Shown: positions 41,505 to 50,527, counted from the first letter of the stretch. The stretch is DNA of 64,000 bases from CAIUMH01 sp963758555 (GCA_963758555.1 CAVWVW010000003.1:868001-932000), one strand, 5' to 3'. Notes: generated by a model not told the origin, from the sequence alone. Numbers and translations: made by a program.

Positions 41505-41510
41505 TAGGGT
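41505..41510 (+). promoter_or_regulatory. -10 box of HMG-CoA lyase promoter
   Basis: TAGGGT lies eight bases before GTG 41519 and 13 bases after the palindrome, so a bound regulator would cover the -35 region. Confidence 0.45.
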
Positions 41511-41518
41511 GGACGCCT

Positions 41519-42389
41519 GTGAGCGAGCTGATCATCCGCGACTGCAGTCCTCGCGATGGCTTGCAGCCACTCGACCCGATCAAGCCCTCGCAGCGAGCAG
41601 CGCTCGTCCGGCGTCTCGAAGGCGCAGGCCTTGGCCGCATCGAGATCGCCTCCTTCGTGTCTCCGAGTGCCGTGCCGGCGATGGCGGAGGCGGCAGCGGT
41701 GCTCGCCGAGCTCGGACCGAGCGACGCCTATTGGGTGCTGGTGCCGAATCGTCGAGGCGCCGAGCTGGCGCTCGAGGCCGGAGCGTCCCAGCTGACGGTC
41801 ACCGTGTCGGCCTCTGAGGGCTACAGCGAGAAGAACACCCAGCGCAGCATCACCGAGTCGCTCGGAGCCTTCGCCGAGATCCGCACGACGGCGCCTGACG
41901 CCATCCTCGACGTCGTCATCTCGTGCTGCTTCGGCTCACCGTTCGAACCGATTCGACCGAGCGACGTCGCCTCGCTGGTCCGCCAGCTCACTGAGCTTGG
42001 CGCTGACCTGTGCACGTTGGCCGACACCACGGGGACAGCCACGCCTGCCCGGCTTGCCGAGGTGCTGGCCCTCACCGGGACCGACCACGGGCTCCACCTC
42101 CACGACAGCCGAGGCACGGCGCTCGTGAACGCCTACGCCGGCTTCCAGGCTGGTGTGCGTCGCTTTGACACCTCGCTCGGCGGCCTTGGTGGTTCACCGT
42201 TCGCACCAGGGGCCGGGGGCAACCTGGCGACCGAAGACCTCGTGCTGCTCATGGAAGACCTGGGCATCGACACCGGCGTTGCGCTCGATGAGCTCCTCGG
42301 CGGCCAGTCGATGGCTCGCCGGCGAGCTCTCGGTGGTCATGCCCAGCCGGGTCTCAGCGGCCGGTCCGCTCGAGGAGCGTGCGCGATGA
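41519..42389 (+). pseudogene. Hydroxymethylglutaryl-CoA lyase (one frameshift near the C-terminus)
   Basis: Cleaves HMG-CoA to acetoacetate and acetyl-CoA, the last step of leucine breakdown. The GTG start gives MSELIIRDCSPRDGLQPL, the DRE-TIM barrel entry with the catalytic Arg-Asp; IASFVSPSAVPAMA, the metal site TLADTTGTATP, LHLHDSRGTALVNAYAGF and GGLGGSPFAPGAGGNLATED follow. An extra G at about 42299 shifts the frame; corrected, the protein ends ASRWLAGELSVVMPSRVSAAGPLEERAR with a TGA at 42389 overlapping the next ATG. As sequenced it reads through into the hydratase. About 289 residues when corrected. Confidence 0.87.
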
Positions 42390-43153
42390 GCGGGCTCGTC
42401 CACGCTCAGACGTCACGTGGCATCACGACGCTCACGCTCGACTCGCCTGCGAACCGAAACGCGCTCTCGAACCAGCTCCTCGAAGAGCTCGGAGCCGGGA
42501 TCGAGGCCGCTCGAGCCGACCCCGACGTGCGAGCCCTGGTGCTCACCGGGACAGGGACGGTCTTCTGCTCGGGTGCGGATCTCTCGACGCCCGGTTCGGT
42601 GGCCAGCGCGCCCGTGACGCTGGTCGACGTGCTGGAGATGCTCACCCAGTTCCCGAAGGCGACCATGGTCGTGCTCAACGGGCACGTCCGGGCCGGCGGT
42701 ATCGGGCTCGTCGCAGCGGTGGACGTCGTCGTGGCCCCACCGCAAGCCACCTTCGCCTTCTCTGAGGTGCGCCTTGGCGTCTCACCCGCCATCATCTCGG
42801 TGGTGGCGACGAGGGTGATGGCGCCGCGCGCTGTGTCCCGCTACATGCTCAGCGGAGAGGTCTTCGATGCCAAAGTCGCCCTCGAGGCCGGGCTGGTCTC
42901 TGTGGTCGCTGACGACGCTGCGCTCGAGAACGTCGTCAGCGAGCTCTCGGCCGCGCTCAGCTTGGGAGAGCCTCGGGCTGTCCTGGAGACGAAGGCCCTC
43001 TTGCGAGCGCTGCCCACGCTGTCGTCGAAGGAGGGCTTCGCTCGTGCCGAGGCACTCTCTGCCGAGCTCTTCGCCACCGACGAGGCCAAGGCCGGGATCG
43101 CCGCGCTCAAGGCGAAGCAGCCTCCTCCGTGGGCGCCGGATCCCGCCACGTGA
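42386..43153 (+). CDS. Enoyl-CoA hydratase, probable methylglutaconyl-CoA hydratase
   Basis: Crotonase-fold protein, 255 residues. The oxyanion hole is formed by FCSGADLS and GHVRAGGIGLVAA, and the catalytic glutamate is in FAFSEVRLGVSPAII. The position directly after HMG-CoA lyase (ATGA overlap), opposite the methylcrotonyl-CoA carboxylase genes, suggests hydration of 3-methylglutaconyl-CoA to HMG-CoA. Sequence alone cannot exclude another enoyl-CoA substrate. The start is ATG 42386. The apparent fusion to the lyase is caused by an upstream indel, not by a real gene fusion. Confidence 0.83.
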   Translation: MSGLVHAQTSRGITTLTLDSPANRNALSNQLLEELGAGIEAARADPDVRALVLTGTGTVFCSGADLSTPGSVASAPVTLVDVLEMLTQFPKATMVVLNGHVRAGGIGLVAAVDVVVAPPQATFAFSEVRLGVSPAIISVVATRVMAPRAVSRYMLSGEVFDAKVALEAGLVSVVADDAALENVVSELSAALSLGEPRAVLETKALLRALPTLSSKEGFARAEALSAELFATDEAKAGIAALKAKQPPPWAPDPAT

Positions 43154-43185
43154 GCGGCGTTGGCCTCCGTTCGCTCGAGCGACGA

Positions 43186-43191
43186 TAGGTT
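43186..43191 (+). promoter_or_regulatory. -10 box of leaderless hydrolase promoter
   Basis: TAGGTT, then CGAGCC, then GTG 43198. Confidence 0.5.
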
Positions 43192-43197
43192 CGAGCC

Positions 43198-43878
43198 GTG
43201 CCTGAGACACCCAGCTCCATCATCTTCCTGCACGGCTTCGCGTCGAGCTACGACCACGGCTGGGTCCAGTCGGGATGGACTGACATCCTCGCTGACGTCA
43301 ACGTCGAGATCCCTCCGCTGGACCTGCCGGGTCACGGCACCCGAGGCGAGCAGTGGAAGCCCGAGGACTTCGACGACATCACCGGCTCCGTCTTCGCCTC
43401 ACTCCCCGGAGCACCGCCGTTCCGGGCGGTCGGCTTCTCAGCGGGCGCCCAGCTGCTGCTGCGCATGGCGGTCGCTCATCCCGAGGGCTTCAGTCGGATC
43501 GTGCTCATGGGGATCAGCGACCGGGTCTTCTCCGAGCAGACCACCGACGAGATGATCGCCGGCCTTGAGGCCACCGAGGATTCCGACAACATCCAGCTCC
43601 AGGTCTTTCGCCGCCTGGCCGAGACCACAGGCAATGACGTCGAAGCCCTCGTCGAGTTCCTGAAGACGCCCAACCCTCCGCTGAGCGTCGACGACGTGGC
43701 CACGGTCTCGTGCCCGGTGCTGGTCATCGTGGGCGAGCGAGACGAAGCGCCTCCGACCGCCCTCGTTGACGCACTGCCCGATGCCCGCTTGGTGATCTTG
43801 CCGGGGGTCGATCACTTCGCCACACCGGCAGACTTCGGCGCGATCGACGCCACGATGCGCTTCTTCGATCTGGGTTGA
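43198..43878 (+). CDS. Alpha/beta-fold hydrolase
   Basis: 226-residue esterase/lipase-like protein. The nucleophile elbow is GFSAGAQLLLRMA (Ser of GxSxG). The oxyanion loop follows strand 3 (IFLHGFASSYDHGW), the acid is probably in VLVIVGERDEAPP, and the histidine in ILPGVDHFATP, so the triad looks complete. No signal peptide is seen, so it is cytosolic. It resembles small carboxylesterases or thioesterase-like hydrolases. The substrate is unknown. It converges on the thiolase gene. Confidence 0.82.
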   Translation: MPETPSSIIFLHGFASSYDHGWVQSGWTDILADVNVEIPPLDLPGHGTRGEQWKPEDFDDITGSVFASLPGAPPFRAVGFSAGAQLLLRMAVAHPEGFSRIVLMGISDRVFSEQTTDEMIAGLEATEDSDNIQLQVFRRLAETTGNDVEALVEFLKTPNPPLSVDDVATVSCPVLVIVGERDEAPPTALVDALPDARLVILPGVDHFATPADFGAIDATMRFFDLG

Positions 43879-43890
43879 GCCGCGCTGCGC

Positions 43891-45080
43891 TCAGGTGGTG
43901 AGCAGCATGCAGCCGGCGATCGGGCCACCGCCCACGGCGGCCACTGCCGTCTCGACCCTCTTCGGGATCTGACGGGCGCCGGCTTTGCCCTGGAGCTGGA
44001 GGCACGCCTCATGGAGCACCCAGTAGCCGTGCATGCGGCCTGCGGAGAGCTGACCGCCGTAGGTGTTGAGCGGCAGCTCGACCGTCGAGGGCGATGCGCT
44101 GCCGCCCCTTCGACGAACGGGTCCGGCTTCCCCCTGTGCCGCAGAGGCCCAGCGCCTCAAGCCAGGCGAAGGTCAGGAACGTGAAGCCGTCGTAGAGCTC
44201 AGCGAAGTCGACGTCACGAGGGGTCGAGCTCGCTGCGGGACCAGAGCATGGCCGATGCGTCGGTGGATGCCTGGTTGGGGTAGTCGTCGCGATACCACCA
44301 GCCGCCCTTGACCCCAGGCGCACCGCCGACAGGCGTTGATCCGCACCGCGGGGTTCGGCGTGTCGTCTGCGTACGACGGCGATCGAGAGCACCATGCGCG
44401 ATGGAGCCGTCGATCGGCACGTCGCAGTCGAGCAGGTGGAAGGGCTCGGAGACGGTCGAGACGACAGGTAGTCGTCCATGGTGAGGGGATCTTGGAACAC
44501 GGCGCGCTCGTTGAGCGCCGCGTTCTTCCGGCTGTTGATCGCCAGCCAGCCGAGCTGCTCGCGTGTCGTGCCGTAGAGCTCCATGTGGCGCCTGGCGTGC
44601 ATCGAGAGCCAGAGCGGTGCTCCGTAGGCGTGATAGGTCAGCAGCGTCGAGCATGTCACCCATCACCTGCAGCAGATCGGAGGCCTGCTCGCCATCCATC
44701 GGCGGCGGAGCGTCGGAGGGCGCCACCGAGCCACCCATCATCTGGACGGTCCGGTAGACGAGGACGTGTCGAGCCTCACCCGCGGCGATCGCCTGGCCTG
44801 CGCCAAAGACGGGGCTCAAGAGCCCACCCATCGATCCGAGCCCGCCGCTCCAGGAGGCGTCGATGCCGAGGGCCTGGCCGCGCAGCGGCAATCGGCGTCT
44901 CGCCGAGCGAGGTCGACGCCATCGATGTCCGCCGGGTGTGAGACCCGCGTCAGCGATCGCGGCCATGGAGGCCTCGAGCGTGAGATCGAGATCAGGGATG
45001 CCGGTCTTGCGACCCACGCGGGAGATCCCGATCCCCGAGATGATGACCTGGTCCTCCCAGCGATCTGGCACGAGTCGCAT
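43891..45080 (-). pseudogene. SCP-x/lipid-transfer-type thiolase (multiple frameshifts)
   Basis: Thiolase-fold protein of the lipid-transfer (SCP-2 thiolase) type that commonly works with a DUF35 partner, here encoded next door. Recognisable blocks in order are MRLVPDRWEDQVIISGIGISRVGRKTG; GQALGIDASWSGGLGSMGGLLSPVFGAGQAIAAGEARHVLVYRTVQMMGG; HMELYGTTREQLGWLAINSRKNAALN; DVDFAELYDGFTFLTFAWLEALGLCG; and the C-terminal LPLNTYGGQLSAGRMHGYWVLHEACLQLQGKAGARQIPKRVETAVAAVGGGPIAGCMLL. They lie in all three frames, so at least four indels are needed. The total length (about 396 residues) is normal. Heavy indel load could be sequence error or a decaying gene. Confidence 0.75.
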
Positions 45081-45110
45081 CCTATGGCTCCGACCTAAGG
45101 TCTGAGAGCG

Positions 45111-45539
45111 GTGAACGACGAGATCTCAAGCAGCGCGCTGGCGACCACCCGGCTCCTCCCGCAGATGCACGAGGATCAACCGGCCCTTCTGGGAAGGAGG
45201 CCGAGACGGCCTGCTGCATCTCGAGTTCTGTCCAAGCTGCGAGCGCTTCGCCAACCCGCCCGAGGGACGCTGTGAGCGGTGCGAGGGCCCCGTGGAGTTT
45301 CGGGCCGTCAGCGGGCGGGGCCAGGTCTTCACCTTCACCATCAATCACCAGCCCTACAACCCGGCCGTGCCGGTTCCCTACGTGGTGGCGCTGGTCGAGC
45401 TGGCAGAGCAAGAGGGCCTGCAGGGTCTTCACCAACCTCGTCGAGGTCCCAGCCCGAGGACGTCGCCATCGGCATGGAGGTCACGGTGGTCTTCGAAGAC
45501 CACGATCCGATCTTCATCCCCGTCTTCGTGCCCGCCTGA
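45111..45539 (+). pseudogene. DUF35 OB-fold / zinc-ribbon acyl-CoA-associated protein (three indels)
   Basis: Small partner protein of lipid-transfer thiolases and hydratases, about 141 residues when corrected. The frame-corrected sequence runs from GTG 45111 through PFWEGGRDGLLHLEFCPSCERFANPPEGRCERCEGPVEF, a rubredoxin-like four-Cys zinc ribbon, to the OB fold (GRGQVFTFTINHQPYNP...PYVVALVELAEQEGL), ending DHDPIFIPVFVPA. Indels fall near 45176, 45421 and 45455. It is divergent from the thiolase gene across a 30-base gap. Such pairs act in steroid or fatty acyl-CoA degradation; the substrate here is not known. Confidence 0.75.
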
Positions 45540-45576
45540 GCGACCCGAGCGCTCGGCTCGACGTCGGGAGGCGAGC

Positions 45577-46134
45577 TCACGGGTCGTCGACGACCAGTGT
45601 CGAGAGCTTCGTCATGGTCCGCCAGTTCCGAGCGGTCGCCTTGATCGACCAGTGCCTCTCCAGCCACGGGGTGAGGGGAAGCGCGTTCGAGATCCCGTCA
45701 GGGCACCATTGGAAGACGAAGCGCCCTCGATGGAGCACGGTGTCTCCGAGGGCCTCCGGCAGGGGAGCGAGGCCCTTCTGCTCTGGCGCAGCTGCGAGCA
45801 CGATGGCCACCAGCCGAGAGGGATCCTTGTCCGGTCCCCAGAGCGTGTTGGCCTGGTTCATCGTCGTGAGATCGACGCCTGAGAGCACCAAGGTCGCGAT
45901 GTCGAGGTCGAAGGACTGCTTGATGAGCGCGCTCATCGCGCTCTCGAGTGCCGCTGGCTCGAGCGAGCTCCGCACGACCACGTTGCCAGACTGCAGGAGC
46001 GTGGTGACCTCGTCGTAGCCATGAGCCTCCAGCGAGGCCCTGAGCCCTGCCATCGGCAGCTTGTTGCGGCCGCCGACGTTCACCGCCCGCAGCAGACAGC
46101 AGTACCGTGCCGTCTCAGCCGTCTCAGCGGTCAT
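45577..46134 (-). CDS. DUF1697 family protein
   Basis: 185-residue cytosolic protein. The family start YCCLLRAVNVGGRNKLPMAGLRASLEAHGYDEVTTLLQSGNVVV is unmistakable for DUF1697. The middle and C-terminal parts (NTLWGPDKDPSRLVAIVLA and ATARNWRTMTKLSTLV) also match. The biochemical function of this family is unknown. It lies between the DUF35 gene and an unrelated membrane protein gene, with no operon partner evident. Confidence 0.88.
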   Translation of the reverse strand: MTAETAETARYCCLLRAVNVGGRNKLPMAGLRASLEAHGYDEVTTLLQSGNVVVRSSLEPAALESAMSALIKQSFDLDIATLVLSGVDLTTMNQANTLWGPDKDPSRLVAIVLAAAPEQKGLAPLPEALGDTVLHRGRFVFQWCPDGISNALPLTPWLERHWSIKATARNWRTMTKLSTLVVDDP

Positions 46135-46182
46135 CGGGTGCCGACCGAGTGGGCGGCGAGCTGCACCATGGTCGCTCGTCGC

Positions 46183-46773
46183 TCAGCCCTCGTCATAGCG
46201 GCTGAGGCGGAAGAGGTACTCGTTGTAGGCGTCTCGCTCCTCATCGCCCTCGTGCACCTCGACGCGCTCGTCGAGGACTCGAGCGTCGACCACGGAGTCA
46301 TCGGGGACGCTGGCGTCCACCGGGAGGCTCCGCTCGGCGACGAGCCTGTCGTGGGCCAGCTGCTCGAGCATCGCCTGGTGCGCCTCGGAGTCGAGCACAG
46401 GAACCTGGTCACCATCAGCGAGGGTCGGCAGCCGGGCCAGCTCAGCGCTCTGCTCCTTGACTGCTTCACGAAGCTCTTTGTGCTGCGCCCAGCCGGGAAT
46501 CTGATAGAGCGCCTCACCTGACGCATCGGCCTCTGCTCGGCGGCGGGCCGCCCAGAGCCGATCGAGGGGTGTCTTTTGCTCGTGGATCAGCTTCCACCAC
46601 AGATAGACCGTCATCACGGCGAAGGCGGGCCACTCGATGACGTAGGTCCAGCTGAGCTCGTTGCCGTCGAGTGCGGCGCTCAGCTGCCATCGTCCGAGCC
46701 AGAGGAAGGTGGGCACCAAGACGATGGCCACCGCGTGCAGACGCATGCACCGAGGGGTGAAGTACTTGCCCAT
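46183..46773 (-). CDS. Two-helix membrane protein of unknown function
   Basis: 196 residues. Two N-terminal hydrophobic helices (RLHAVAIVLVPTFLWLGRWQL and WTYVIEWPAFAVMTVYLWWKLIHE) precede a charged cytosolic region with a coiled-coil tendency (GWAQHKELREAVKEQSAELARL) and an acidic C-terminus (ARVLDERVEVHEGDEERDAYNEYLFRLSRYDEG). The first part resembles small actinobacterial SURF1-adjacent or cytochrome-associated membrane proteins, but I do not recognise a family. TAGGTT eight bases upstream may be its -10 box. Confidence 0.7.
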   Translation of the reverse strand: MGKYFTPRCMRLHAVAIVLVPTFLWLGRWQLSAALDGNELSWTYVIEWPAFAVMTVYLWWKLIHEQKTPLDRLWAARRRAEADASGEALYQIPGWAQHKELREAVKEQSAELARLPTLADGDQVPVLDSEAHQAMLEQLAHDRLVAERSLPVDASVPDDSVVDARVLDERVEVHEGDEERDAYNEYLFRLSRYDEG

Positions 46774-46860
46774 CGTCTCGAAACCTACCTCCGTGGCACC
46801 GGGAGGCGGTCATCGCTCCGAGCCTCGGTGCTCAATCAGGTCGAGCCAGTGCGACTCCGT

Positions 46861-46866
46861 TAGGGT
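46861..46866 (+). promoter_or_regulatory. -10 box of leaderless hydratase promoter
   Basis: TAGGGT, then seven bases, then ATG 46874. Confidence 0.45.
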
Positions 46867-46873
46867 TCGCCCC

Positions 46874-47656
46874 ATGGGGGACTCGCTCGGGACGAACAGC
46901 CTGCGCTTCGACCGGGAGGGGTCGCTCGCCTGGTGCACCATCGACCGCCCGTCTGCTCGCAACGCGCTCACCCCAGAGATGTACTTCGGGATCAAGAGGG
47001 CGGTGGGTCTGGTCAACCAGGACCCCGAGCTGAGCGCGCTGATCATCACGGGGGTGGGCGACGTCTTCGCCCCCGGCGGCGACCTCGGCGGGCGATCCGA
47101 GGGCGACGAGGCCGTCCCAGAAGGGGTCGGTCGAGACATCCTGCCCTTCTTGACCATTCGAGACAGCCGTGCTCCGGTGATCGCCGCCGTCAACGGGATC
47201 TGCCAGGCCGGAGGCCTCTTGATCGCCATGATGGCGGACATCGCTGTGGTCAGTGACCGGGCGACCTTCAGGGTGCCTGAGCTGCTCCGGGGCATCCCTG
47301 ATGCGACCTACGCGGCCGCGCTGCCCGCCCACGTCGGGGTGGCGGTGGCTCGAGACCTCATCTTGTCCGCCCGGAGCTTCGACGCCGCAGAGGCCCTGCG
47401 TCTCGGCGTCATCTCGAGAGTCGTCCCCCATGAGCAGCTCCGCGAAGCCGCCATCGAGGCCGCCACGCAGATCCTCAGGACCGCTCCCGAGGCTCGAGCT
47501 CACACGAAGCGCATGATCAACGAGCGCTATGGCCTCATCGACTACCAGACCATGTTCGGCTCCCTCGAAACCTCCCATGAGCCGCGCGAGGGCATGGCCG
47601 CGTTCATGGAGAAGCGCAAGCCAGCCTGGTTCCCCTACGACTTAGGCGACGGTTGA
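46874..47656 (+). CDS. Enoyl-CoA hydratase/isomerase family protein
   Basis: 260-residue crotonase. TIDRPSARNALTPEMYFGIKRAV opens the domain. The oxyanion hole is from FAPGGDLGG and GICQAGGLLIAMMADIAVV. A Glu is kept in FRVPELLRGIPDATYAAALP, compatible with hydratase activity. The C-terminal helices include AHTKRMINERYG. Substrate unknown. It probably works with the SDR and acyl-CoA dehydrogenase just downstream in acyl-CoA degradation under the nearby TetR regulator. Confidence 0.85.
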   Translation: MGDSLGTNSLRFDREGSLAWCTIDRPSARNALTPEMYFGIKRAVGLVNQDPELSALIITGVGDVFAPGGDLGGRSEGDEAVPEGVGRDILPFLTIRDSRAPVIAAVNGICQAGGLLIAMMADIAVVSDRATFRVPELLRGIPDATYAAALPAHVGVAVARDLILSARSFDAAEALRLGVISRVVPHEQLREAAIEAATQILRTAPEARAHTKRMINERYGLIDYQTMFGSLETSHEPREGMAAFMEKRKPAWFPYDLGDG

Positions 47657-47716
47657 TGAGCAGGGCCGACAGGGCAGACTCGTCACGCCACGCTCGATTG
47701 GTGGGCTGAGGGAACC

Positions 47717-48472
47717 GTGGAGCAGCTCACAGGACGGGTCGCCGTGATCACGGGCGGAGCCAACGGTATCGGCTTCGCGACCGCACAGGCCTTCGTGGCC
47801 GAGCAGATGGCGGTCGTCGTCTCCGACATCGATCCCGACGCACTCAGCGAGGCGACGGCACGCCTCGCAGCACAGGGTGGCGAGGTCCACGGCGTGGTCG
47901 CCGACGTGTCGGACCCGGCAAGCGTCGAGGCCCTCGCCGTGGCCGCCGTCGAGCGCTTCGGTGCGCTCCACGTCGCTGTCAACAACGCTGGCATCGTGAA
48001 CCGGGGTCTCACCTGGGAGCTCGAGCTCGACGATTGGCATCGAATCCTCGACGTCGATCTGTGGGGGGTCATCCACGGCGTGCGGAGCTTCGTGCCCCGG
48101 CTCATCGCCAGCGGCGAAGAGGGGCACGTCGTGAACGTCGCATCGATGGCGGCGGTCGACGTGGTGAGCAAGCTTGGTCCCTACACCGTCGCCAAGCACG
48201 GGGTGCTCGGGCTCTCCGATGTGCTCCGCGCCGACCTCGCCAAGGTCGGCGCGCCCATCGGGGTCAGCGTGGTGATGCCCGGGCTGACCCAATCGAAGAT
48301 GGTGCCCATCGGCACCAGGCCGGCCAGCGGCGTGGCCGACAACATCGTCGACGCCATCAGGACCAATCGCTCCTACGTGTACTCCGACGAGGAGAGCGAG
48401 GCCCGCGTGGCCGATCGCCTGCACGCCCTCATCGACGCTCGCCGAGACGTGCTCCCCGCGAAGGACACCTGA
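47717..48472 (+). CDS. Short-chain dehydrogenase/reductase
   Basis: 251-residue classical SDR. Nucleotide binding is by TGGANGIG, with acidic D in VVSDIDPDA suggesting NAD preference. The NNAG motif is present. The active site has Ser in NVASMAAVDVVS and Y-x-x-x-K in GPYTVAKHG. The C-terminal region is short. The GTG start has no strong ribosome site. Position between a hydratase and an acyl-CoA dehydrogenase suggests a 3-hydroxyacyl-CoA or related alcohol substrate. Confidence 0.85.
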   Translation: MEQLTGRVAVITGGANGIGFATAQAFVAEQMAVVVSDIDPDALSEATARLAAQGGEVHGVVADVSDPASVEALAVAAVERFGALHVAVNNAGIVNRGLTWELELDDWHRILDVDLWGVIHGVRSFVPRLIASGEEGHVVNVASMAAVDVVSKLGPYTVAKHGVLGLSDVLRADLAKVGAPIGVSVVMPGLTQSKMVPIGTRPASGVADNIVDAIRTNRSYVYSDEESEARVADRLHALIDARRDVLPAKDT

Positions 48473-48482
48473 GCGCGCTCTG

Positions 48483-49124
48483 TCAAGCGTCAGCGACCGC
48501 CAGGCAGAGTGAGACGACGCGGGCGATCTGCGATCCCTTCGGCTGCACACGCTGCCAGAGGAACTCCGAGAGCTGTCCGACCACGGCGTGGGCGATGAAC
48601 GAGGCATCGAGGGTGGGGGACGACGAGCCCAGCTCGGTCAGAGGCTCGACCAAGAGGTGTCCGAGCGCCGAGCTGGCTGAGGGCGGTGTCGTGTCGGCGC
48701 CAGCGTTGATGGACCCCGCGTTGTAGAGGACGGCGAGCGTGGTGCCCGCCGCCGACAGGTCGGCCGCCTGCGAGAGCACCCCTTCGACCCAGGCAGAGAG
48801 CTTCGCGCGCGGGTCGGTGACCTTGGCCATCTGGTGGACCAGGTAGCTCGAGAGCCGCGTCATGCCGTCATCCAAGATCGCAGAGACGAAGGCGTCCTTC
48901 GACTCGAAGTAGCGATAGAAGGCGTCGTTCGAGAGCCCGGCTGCCGCCACGATGTCAGCCACCCTCGGACGGCTCGTCGTGCCGCGCTCTCGCATCACGC
49001 TGAGACCCGCGTCGAGCAGCCGGCGCACCTCAAGCGATCGCTCAGGCACACGCTTGGCCAGCGCGTCACGGGCGATCCGCGAGGCGAGATCTTCCGAGGG
49101 GACAGGAATTAGGTTCTTCTCCAC
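48483..49124 (-). CDS. TetR-family transcriptional regulator
   Basis: 213 residues. The N-terminal helix-turn-helix is in RRLLDAGLSVMRERGTTSRPRVADIVAAAGLSNDAFYRYFESKDAFVSAILD, the classic TetR DNA-binding signature. The rest is the all-helical ligand/dimer domain. GTG 49124 is the chosen start because a palindrome abuts it. It is divergent from an acyl-CoA dehydrogenase gene 40 bases away and probably represses both itself and that gene, with an acyl-CoA as likely inducer. Confidence 0.86.
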   Translation of the reverse strand: MEKNLIPVPSEDLASRIARDALAKRVPERSLEVRRLLDAGLSVMRERGTTSRPRVADIVAAAGLSNDAFYRYFESKDAFVSAILDDGMTRLSSYLVHQMAKVTDPRAKLSAWVEGVLSQAADLSAAGTTLAVLYNAGSINAGADTTPPSASSALGHLLVEPLTELGSSSPTLDASFIAHAVVGQLSEFLWQRVQPKGSQIARVVSLCLAVADA

Positions 49125-49125
49125 A

Positions 49126-49138
49126 AGAATGATATTCT
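49126..49138. promoter_or_regulatory. Candidate TetR operator
   Basis: AGAAT-GAT-ATTCT, a perfect five-base inverted repeat with a three-base centre, lies in the 40-base gap between the tetR start and the acyl-CoA dehydrogenase. It is AT-rich against the local background and may overlap the -10 region of one or both promoters. Confidence 0.5.
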
Positions 49139-49164
49139 GGCACGAAACGAGAGGGGAAACACCG

Positions 49165-50466
49165 ATGGCATGGGACTTCGAGACCGATCCTGAGTACCAA
49201 GCGCAGCTCGACTGGGCTGACCACTTCGTTCGCACCGAGGTCGAGCCGCTTGATCTGCTCTTCCCCGACGAGGTCTTCGTGCCCTTAGACGGCGTTCGTC
49301 GCCGGATCATCGATCCGCTCAAGCAGCGAGTCCGGGACCAGAAGCTCTGGGCCACCCACCTCGGACCAGAGCTCGGGGGAGAGGGGCATGGTCAGCTGAA
49401 ACTCGCGCTCTTGAACGAGATCCTCGGGCGATCGTCATGGGCTCCGATCGTCTTCGGTTGCCAGGCTCCCGACACCGGGAACGCTGAGATCATCGCCCAC
49501 TACGGCACCGACGCCCAGAAGGAGCGGTACCTGCGTCCCTTGCTCGAGGGCGAGATGTTCTCGTGCTACTCGATGACCGAGCCGCATGCGGGCGCTGATC
49601 CCACCATGTTCAAGACCCAAGCCGTCAGAGACGGCGACGAGTGGGTCATCAACGGATGGAAGTTCTTCTCCTCCAACGCCAAGACTGCCTCGTTCCTGAT
49701 CGTGATGGCCGTGACCAATCCCGAGATCAGCCCGTACAAGGGCATGTCGATGTTCCTGGTGCCCACCGACACCCCTGGGGTCAACATCGTTCGCAACTCG
49801 GCGCTGGCCTCAGAGGGAGACGAGGAGGGCTCCCACGCACTCATCCACTACGAAGACGTGCACGTGCCGCTCGACTCGATGCTCGGAGGCGAGGGCGAGG
49901 CCTTCGCCGCTGCTCAGGTGCGCCTGGGTGGAGGCAGGATCCACCACGCCATGCGAACCATCGGCATCGCCCAGAAGGCCCTCGACATGATGTGCGAGCG
50001 AGCGCTCAGCCGTGAGACCCAGGGCAGCCTGCTGGCCGACAAGCAGTTCATCCAGGGCTACATCGCCGATTCCTACGCCCAGCTGATCCAGTTCCGGCTC
50101 TTCGTGCTCTACGTGGCGTGGTCGATCGACAAGTACAACGACTACCGCCGGGTCCGCAAGGACATCGCCACGGCCAAGGTGGTCATGCCCACCGTGCTCC
50201 ATGACATTGCCTGGCGAGCCATGCAGGTCCATGGCGCCTTGGGCACGACCAACGAGATGCCCTTCTTCAAGATGATCTTGGGTGCCGGCGTCATGGGTCT
50301 GGCCGACGGTCCGACCGAGGTGCACAAGATCACCGTGGCCAAGCAGGTCCTCCGAGGCTACGAGCCAAGCGATGATCTCTGGCCGACGCAGCACCTTCCG
50401 AAGCTTCGCGACCAGGCGCGCGCTCGCTACGCCGAGTTCCTCGAGCACGAGGTCGGCAACCTCTAG
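49165..50466 (+). CDS. Acyl-CoA dehydrogenase (ACAD10/11-like)
   Basis: 433-residue flavoprotein. FSCYSMTEPHAGADPTMFKTQA is the FAD/substrate region. The helical domain includes VQVHGALGTTNEMPF-like MQVHGALGTTNEMPFFKMI. The C-terminal ADGPTEVHKITVAKQVLRGY has the D-G-P-T-E-V-H motif of the ACAD10/11 group rather than the EGT motif of short-chain enzymes. The ATG follows GAGGGGAA. It lies under the divergent TetR promoter, so its substrate is probably the effector of that regulator. Confidence 0.88.
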   Translation: MAWDFETDPEYQAQLDWADHFVRTEVEPLDLLFPDEVFVPLDGVRRRIIDPLKQRVRDQKLWATHLGPELGGEGHGQLKLALLNEILGRSSWAPIVFGCQAPDTGNAEIIAHYGTDAQKERYLRPLLEGEMFSCYSMTEPHAGADPTMFKTQAVRDGDEWVINGWKFFSSNAKTASFLIVMAVTNPEISPYKGMSMFLVPTDTPGVNIVRNSALASEGDEEGSHALIHYEDVHVPLDSMLGGEGEAFAAAQVRLGGGRIHHAMRTIGIAQKALDMMCERALSRETQGSLLADKQFIQGYIADSYAQLIQFRLFVLYVAWSIDKYNDYRRVRKDIATAKVVMPTVLHDIAWRAMQVHGALGTTNEMPFFKMILGAGVMGLADGPTEVHKITVAKQVLRGYEPSDDLWPTQHLPKLRDQARARYAEFLEHEVGNL

Positions 50467-50527
50467 CGATCTCGCGTCGGCTCGGGAGCCTGGGTCTGCC
50501 TCTCAGTCCGATGGGGGAGCGGGGCCC

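Noticed and set aside
41519..43153. An apparent fusion of HMG-CoA lyase and enoyl-CoA hydratase in one open frame
   Set aside because: The lyase C-terminus (ASRWLAGELSVVMPSRVSAAGPLEERAR) is intact one frame over and ends in a TGA overlapping the hydratase ATG. A single extra G near 42299 explains the read-through.
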